From assembly GCA_003868215.1 (NCBI GenBank), contig QWDQ01000088.1:1-64000 (forward strand): a DNA stretch of 64,000 nt. The letters are read 5' to 3'. A program made the translations under genes and the position numbers. The notes beneath the pieces are model-generated. The model searched no databases and was not told where the DNA came from. It saw only the letters and a program-made list of their open reading frames with translations. Each line of letters opens with the position of its first letter. Positions within the stretch are counted from its first letter, which is position 1. Below are positions 57,987 to 64,000 of this stretch, one piece after another. This DNA is from Pseudophaeomoniella oleicola (Eukaryota; Ascomycota; Eurotiomycetes; Phaeomoniellales; Phaeomoniellaceae).

Positions 57987-60967
57987 ATGGCGACAGATCT
58001 TTCAACGCTGGCGCAGCTGCTTAATGCAAGTCTTGATCCAAGGACTAATAAGCAAGGTAACACAGACCGCTCTATTCAATACGGGCATGCTAACGTACAT
58101 AGCGGAGCTTAGTTTGCGCGCAGAAGAGAAAAAGCCAGGCTTCTCGATATTGCTACTCCAGATCGCTGCATCGGAGACCTTCCCTTACACCACCCGGCTG
58201 GCAAGCGCTCTTTGCTTCAAGAATTTAATCAAGCGAAACTGGACGGATGAAGAGGGCAACTACAAACTCCCACAGCAGGACGTGGGACCCATAAAGGCTG
58301 AACTTGTAGGGCTGATGGTCTCGGTCCCTGCTGGCATTCAGACACAACTCGGCGAAGCCATCAGTATAATAGCAAAGAGTGACTACTATGAGCGCTGGGA
58401 CACTCTCGTCGATGATCTCGTCTCACGTTTGACGGCAGATAACGTCAAAGTAAACATAGGTGTTCTACAAGTGGCGCACTCTGTTTTCTCGACTTGGCGA
58501 CCTCTTTTCCGCTCAGATGAACTTTATACGGAGATTATCTATACCTTGAAGAAGTTCTGTGGTCCCTACCTTTTGGCCTTTCAAAATATCGATAGCTATA
58601 TTGAAAGCCATGCATCTGACGCGGACGCTTTAAAGCAGGCTTTCACCGAGCTTGAACTCATAGTCCAGCTATTTTACGATCTCTCATGCCAGGATCTTCC
58701 GCCACAATTTGAAGATAGCTTACCGCAGCTGGCCGGTCTATTGCACAAGTACCTGGTCTACGACAACAAGCTCTTGCATACCGACTCTGAAGACGATACA
58801 GGAGTATTAGAGAACCTGAAAGCAAGTATTTTCGACGTTTTGATTCTGTACGTCCAGAAGTATTACGATGATTTCAAATCAAACACAGCGCAGTTCATTG
58901 GGAGCTCATGGAATCTACTCACGACCATTAATTCCGATGTGAAAAATGATATCCTCGTTAGCAAAGCTCTACATTTCTTGACCGCTGTTACGAGAAATAG
59001 GCAAGAAGCCGAAGCATTTAACAACGAAGCGACACTGAGTCAGGTCGTAGAGAAAGTCATCCTGCCTAACGTCAGTCTGCGTGAGTCCGACGTCGAAATG
59101 TTTGAGGACGAGCCAATCGAATTCATCAGACGAGATCTCGAAGGATCCGACAGTGAGACACGGCGCCGGGCCGCTACAGACTTCCTTCGACAGTTAATGG
59201 AGCATTTCGAGCAGCTGGTCACCCGAACCGTCTTAAGCTACGTCGAACGCTTTCTGGGTATCTACAATAGCGACAAATCCAATTGGAGATCAAAGGACAC
59301 GGCTGTATACCTTTTCTGTGCAGTCGCAGCGAAGGGCGTTGCAACAGCGAGTCATGGCGTTACCCAAACCAATCCTCTGGTTGACATTGGTGATTTCTTC
59401 CAGAACAATCTTGCGAATGACCTTCTCACACCTGATGCTGAGGCCTTGCTCAAAGTTGATGCGATCAAATTCTTGTACATCTTCCGGAGCCTCCTTGGGC
59501 AACAGCAGTGGCAGCAGATTCTACCGTTGTTGGTCAATCATCTTGGACACACCAATTACGTTGTCTACACTTACGCCGCCATTGCGGTGGAGAGGATCCT
59601 GTTTATGACAGACAATGGAAGGCCACTCATTGACCCTTCATCCATAAGTCCTCTGGCCAAGGATCTTGTTCAACACATTTTCTCCCTGATCGAGAAAGAT
59701 GATGCCCCTCAAAAAGTTCAAGAGAATGAGTTCCTTATGCGATGCGTCATGAGAGTGCTCATTGTCATTAAAGAAGCTCTCTCATCGATAACCGATATTC
59801 TGCTTGCCCACCTCACCAAAATTACAAACATAATTTCGACAAATCCAAGCAATCCAAGATTCTATTACTACCATTTCGAATCCGTCGGGGCTCTGATTCG
59901 ATTTGCAGATAAGTCGCAAGCTGCAAGAATACAGCAAGAACTGTTCCAACCTTTCGTCTTAGTCCTACAGAATGGTGTGGATGAGTTTATGCCTTACGTT
60001 TTTCAATTGTTTGCCGCCCTACTTGAGACTGATGAAAGTGGAACACTTCCTCCAACGTACCAAGCACTGATTGCTCCTATATTGGCGCCGCCAGTATGGG
60101 AACAGCGGGGCAATGTTCCAGCTCTGGTCCGTCTCCTGAGCGCAGTTATTCCACTTGCAGCTGCTGAACTGCAGAACAACAATCAAATCGAAAATGTGCT
60201 AGGTATTTTCCAAAAACTAGTGTCTGCCAAGTCAACCGAGAACCAAGCATTTGATCTGCTCGAGACTGTAGTTGAAAGCTTCCCTGTGTGAGTACTGCCC
60301 TTGCTCTGTATTGTCTTTTGCATGATGGCTGACTGGATTCAGAGCCGCTCTCCAATCTTATTGGACTCCTATTTTTCAGGTGCTTTTCACCAGACTACAG
60401 AACTCGCGGACTCAGACTTTTGACATCCGCTTCATCCGCTTCTATCACTTCGTCTCCAGCCGTGATAGCTGGGGTATGAATGGTACGGACTTCTACATCT
60501 CTGTCACTGATGCGGTTCAACAAGACATCTTCCGGGGCGTCTACCTTTCCATCATTCTTCCTGAATCACAAAAGATAGTCCGTCCTATCGATAAGAAAAC
60601 AGCTTGTGTTTCATTTACGAAACTTCTAGGCGACAGTGATGCTTTCGTCAGCAGGTATCCCAAGGGCTGGACACTCAGCTGCAACGCCCTTCTCAAGCTT
60701 CTCGAGGACCCCCCGGTTCCTACAAAGGCCGATGATGTGATCGCTGACTATGACGTGGAGGATATGGGTTTCGGAGTCGGCTTCACTCAGCTGCAGACGA
60801 TTAAGAAGCCTCTTGCAGATCCCTTCCCACAAGTTAGTGACCTCAGAAGATGGGTTGGCCAATACTTGCAAGATGCGGACAAGAGGCATGGGGGAAGAGT
60901 TGGTAAATTCGTGCAGAACTTGTCGGATGATGCCAAGAAGGTTCTCATGGCCTACATGACCGTCTGA
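57987..60967 (+). CDS. cse1: Importin-alpha export receptor CSE1/CAS (exportin-2)
   Basis: Three exons (57987-58056, 58103-60287, 60343-60967) with introns of 46 and 55 bp give 959 residues, close to the 960 of yeast Cse1. Splicing gives MATDLSTLAQLLNASLDPRT, running into NKQAELSLRAEEKKPGFSIL, the importin-beta N-terminal HEAT region (about 20-100) that binds Ran-GTP. ASALCFKNLIKRNWTDEEG is typical of CAS proteins. The second splice restores ESFPVAALQSYWTPIFQVLF, matching the conserved C-terminal CAS block. Cse1 returns importin-alpha to the cytoplasm after cargo release, in a complex with Ran-GTP. The ATG has a good context (CCGCCATGG). The exon 1 intron has a GCTAAC branch site. Confidence 0.95.
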
Positions 60968-62450
60968 AATGATGAAGGCCATACATATCATGTAACACCT
61001 GAGAAAAGTTTGCATTGCCGACAGTAGCCAGCTGGGCATTTAGAAACAGTGGCAGCAAAGCAACACACCCCCATACATAATGCATAACGAATCCTTCAAG
61101 TTCCCAGACAGACCAGAGACGTGTGTGAAGCAAAAAGTTCATACAGTACCAATAAGTTTTTGGGAGTCTTGGGTACGGTACTTATCTCTCCTAGACAAAA
61201 AGAACGACTTCCTTCTTGAACGAGTTGATGGTCACATATAGGTGCCCGGTAGGCAGGCAGGCAGGCAGGCGTGCAGGGAAGCGAACTGTAATATCGGGTT
61301 CGCCCCAGCTAGATTAAGATTCATGGATGAACATACGAAGTTTCGCACAGAAGGAGGCCCTGGGACGAGCAAAGTAGGTAGGGGTAAGGCGGGCAGGTAG
61401 GTAGTTTTAAGTAACGTAGATAAGATATTGCAGCAATATTGGTATATATAAAAAGGCAGACAGGCATGCATGCTTTAAAAAACACCTTTCGTTGTCTCGT
61501 CTCTATCCATCCAATATAACCGACCGCCCAGTGAACGACGATTGGACCACCCCTTCTTCTCTCCTCTCTCTACTGACATAAAAAAAACATTGAGATCCTT
61601 TCGAGATTACACTCGCCCCTCGTAAATCACCAACAATAACATCATCAACATCAAACGACAACAGAAACCCCTATGAAACACACGTGTAGAGCTGACGTAA
61701 CGCAGGGGATACGCAATGGTAGCAGATGTACCAAGACAAGGAGTTGAGTAGAACAGAAATTTGGGGCATAAACATCATGATAGTTGAGACAAAGTAAATA
61801 ACGACACAACAGATTGCGCACTTCTGCCCCGGTGCCACGGACCTTGAACATGTACATTCAAACAGGAAGAAAAGAGATCCGGGCTCTATCCTCACGGGGA
61901 ACAGACGCGATGATATCAAGTCTTTCTCGTTTCGTCGCCGACTATAAAAAGCAGAAACGCACTACAACGAAATGGCTCGCATTGATCGTGATCCAAAGAA
62001 TAACATAACAACATAGCAACCACCCAAACAAAGTACAGATCATCCAAGTCAATGGAAAATGTGGAAAATTTCCTTTTCAGGCTTCTGAGAAGCCTTAGAG
62101 ATGTTCCGCCTCCTGACTGGTCCAACTGTGGACCGACCGTTTAGCGACAGGGGGTATCCAAAGAAAAAGCGCCGACGTTATAGTGGAAACATGGCGTTGA
62201 ATTTTTCAAATCAAACCGCCCATTGACTTGTATCTTAGGTGTGTATATGCATGAATTGAGTCGAGGATCGTGTACGGTGGGTATCCGACGCAGATGTATA
62301 CGACTCAAAGGGGTTGCAGCTGGTTTACGCGACCCGTAAGGCTACGTCGATAACAAGGCGAAGTCATCGCCTTTTCCTCTTAGACAATCCTAGTTGTGAG
62401 TTGGTTCCAGAATTATGGGCGTTCCATCGCGAGTCTTCCCTCTCTTTGTA
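60968..62450. other. Convergent intergenic region, 3' side of areA
   Basis: This 1.5-kb region lies between the convergent CSE1 and areA genes, so it probably includes a long areA 3' untranslated region. It contains a (GGCA)n tandem at 61251-61270 and further GGTAGG/GGCAGG repeats to 61465. No gene is seen. Long regulatory 3' untranslated regions are known for areA in Aspergillus; here that is inference. Confidence 0.5.
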
Positions 62451-64000
62451 TTACAAGCTCATGGTCAGCCACTCCCATTCCTGGCTACCAGCTTGAGGGC
62501 CTCCAGGGCCCATTGCACCAGGGTTCATACCCGGTGGCATGCCCTGCATGCTCATCATACCAGCACCTTGCATCACAGACGCATTCAAAGGATTATTGCT
62601 TGCCTGAGCATACACCTTGGTCCTTGCCACTGGGACATTCGAACCATTGGATGCCGTACTCCGAGTGGTTGCAGGAGACCCTTGATCCATCTCGGCCATA
62701 TCCTCGTCCGTGGTAGGAAGGATAGCAGGAGTTGGCTGAGAAGCGGTGTTTGAAGACGAATTGGTATTACTGCCCACGGACGCCTTTGATAGGCGGCGTT
62801 GTCGTTTCGGAGTGACCTGTGTTGGTGGCCTAGGTTGAGAAGCACCTGGTGGAGGTTGTGGCATTGGCTTTGGAGGGGCAGCCGCAATTGGAACGACGCC
62901 CTTGGTAGAACCACTGGAGCCAGGTCCACCTGAGGGGAAACTTGTCGGTGTTGTAACGGTAGACGCACCCGTTGTAGAGCCTTGGTTTGAAGGAGGTGAG
63001 GCTGAAGCGTTGTCACTCGGTGCTCTGACAGACGTAGGAGTGGTGGCCGCTGGTGTTTGAGCCAACGAATTTTTGCGCGATGACTTCTTGCTACCTCTGC
63101 CGCTCGGTCCAACTGTTATGGTGGATCCTGAACCACGATTGCGCTTTTTGATCACGTCTGTCTTCAAAGAAAGTGGTCGCACCACACCGTGGAGCTTGAG
63201 AAATAGACCACAAGCATTGCATAATGGTTGACCCTCTGGATTCCTTCTCCAAAGTGGTGTCGTCTGAGTAAAGCAGTTCGTGCATGTTGTTGGCACACCG
63301 TTATCGCCGGCGGCACTAACACCGGCCTTCGAGCCCGGGGAGCCAGGCATTGATGGAACGGCGCTGTTGAAACCAGATTCCGGAGGAGAGTTTGGATTGG
63401 AGGGGTGGATAGAACCTGCAAGTGCTGGAGTCGAGCTTGTACGTGGCAACTTTCCTCGTCTGGGGTCATTGCGGTCTCGAACGTCGCTGATTGATGCAGC
63501 TGACCCGTGGGTTCTGCCTAGACTGCCACCATGATCCCAAGCGGACGGAGAATGTACCAGCTCTGTGCCGCCTATTCGTACTTGCTTCTGGCCGCCGAAG
63601 TGAGGCATAGAATTGAATTGTGTAGACAGGCTAGGATCCCATTGGAGTCCAGAATGCATATCAAAATTCGGATCGTCACCAGGATTGTAGTCTTGCTGCA
63701 TCATGATGTCGTGACTCTGGAATGTGTCACCTCCATCATCATCCTCATTGTCCGAGTCTGCGCCGAATTGAAACATGTTCTCATTGCCAGGCATTTGCCC
63801 CGGAGACATCTGCCGCGCAAAATCTGGCACAAGGACACTAGAAGGGTCGACGTGCTGCTGTTGAAGTTGGAAACCAGGCGACGGTGCAGGCCCAGAACTA
63901 TTGACGGAATTGTACATCTCGCCATTTGAACCATACGTGTACTGGGCTTGTAGTGACGTAGCCAAGCTCGAAGGGCGATGCGAAGGATAGCTAGGTATCG
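62451..64000 (-). CDS. areA: AreA/NIT2 nitrogen GATA transcription factor, 5' end outside the window
   Basis: The C-terminal part (over 515 residues) of the global nitrogen regulator is visible; the frame is still open at the window edge, so the N terminus lies beyond 64000. One GATA zinc finger (about 63284-63212) has the C-x2-C-x17-C-x2-C spacing: [20 protein letters not shown] then LCNAC, followed by [20 protein letters not shown] and a basic KKRNRGSG. The protein ends in EWEWLTMSL, the conserved AreA terminus, which in Aspergillus contacts the repressor NmrA. An acidic segment ([11 protein letters not shown]) lies upstream. The rest is Pro/Ser/Thr rich. AreA turns on genes for use of secondary nitrogen sources when ammonium and glutamine are scarce. 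Confidence 0.95.
   Translation of the reverse strand, partial: IPSYPSHRPSSLATSLQAQYTYGSNGEMYNSVNSSGPAPSPGFQLQQQHVDPSSVLVPDFARQMSPGQMPGNENMFQFGADSDNEDDDGGDTFQSHDIMMQQDYNPGDDPNFDMHSGLQWDPSLSTQFNSMPHFGGQKQVRIGGTELVHSPSAWDHGGSLGRTHGSAASISDVRDRNDPRRGKLPRTSSTPALAGSIHPSNPNSPPESGFNSAVPSMPGSPGSKAGVSAAGDNGVPTTCTNCFTQTTPLWRRNPEGQPLCNACGLFLKLHGVVRPLSLKTDVIKKRNRGSGSTITVGPSGRGSKKSSRKNSLAQTPAATTPTSVRAPSDNASASPPSNQGSTTGASTVTTPTSFPSGGPGSSGSTKGVVPIAAAPPKPMPQPPPGASQPRPPTQVTPKRQRRLSKASVGSNTNSSSNTASQPTPAILPTTDEDMAEMDQGSPATTRSTASNGSNVPVARTKVYAQASNNPLNASVMQGAGMMSMQGMPPGMNPGAMGPGGPQAGSQEWEWLTMSL

Overview
The window looks like nuclear chromosomal DNA of a filamentous ascomycete (Pezizomycotina). The genes are intron-poor. 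Their introns are 46-75 bp with GT..AG ends and CTAAC/CTGAC-like branch points, apart from one of 178 bp. The gene set is typical of that group: an AreA/NIT2 GATA factor ending in the diagnostic WEWLTMSL, a tuberin, a DASH-complex Hsk3 subunit, a Pho85-type cyclin and a Dnf-type flippase. I cannot fix the class or genus from sequence alone.

Layout. 1-1.7 kb is a poly-C tract and low-complexity flank. 1.7-3.6 kb (-) is a signal peptide peptidase, divergent from a PPIL1-type cyclophilin at 3.95-4.5 kb (+). 5.2-6.5 kb (-) is an RBR ubiquitin ligase whose last exon I recovered by splicing; 6.9-7.2 kb (-) is Hsk3; 8.1-10.75 kb (-) is a five-exon ketopantoate-reductase-like protein with a 440-residue Pro/Gly/Arg tail. 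10.75-17.1 kb is a gene-poor gap. 17.1-21.8 kb (+) is a P4-ATPase lipid flippase and 22.5-29.3 kb (+) a Sen1/senataxin helicase with three zinc knuckles. 29.3-33.8 kb is another long non-coding stretch, followed by a 1,043-residue unrecognised Ser-rich protein (33.8-36.9 kb, +). 37.5 kb holds a second poly-C block; 37.97-38.9 kb (-) a secreted CREG/FMN-binding-fold protein; 40.1-42.5 kb (-) a PCL-type cyclin. 42.5-47.6 kb has no convincing gene. 47.66-48.5 kb (+) is an SDR oxidoreductase; 49.1-52.4 kb (-) GPI13/PIG-O; 52.9-57.2 kb (-) tuberin (TSC2); 58-61 kb (+) the importin-alpha exportin CSE1; 62.45 kb to the window end (-) the C-terminal part of AreA.

The genes are mostly unrelated housekeeping functions, not an operon-like or biosynthetic cluster. 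A loose theme is nutrient signalling (tuberin, AreA, a Pho85-type cyclin) and the secretory membrane system (SPP, flippase, GPI13), but nothing in the sequence shows co-regulation. I saw no rRNA, convincing tRNA, CRISPR array, transposase or reverse transcriptase. The most unusual items are the ketopantoate-reductase fusion with altered catalytic positions, the zinc-knuckle tail of Sen1, dispersed TACTACGTAGTA palindromes confined mostly to intergenic DNA, and the two long poly-C blocks. I did not find a clearly new biological system.
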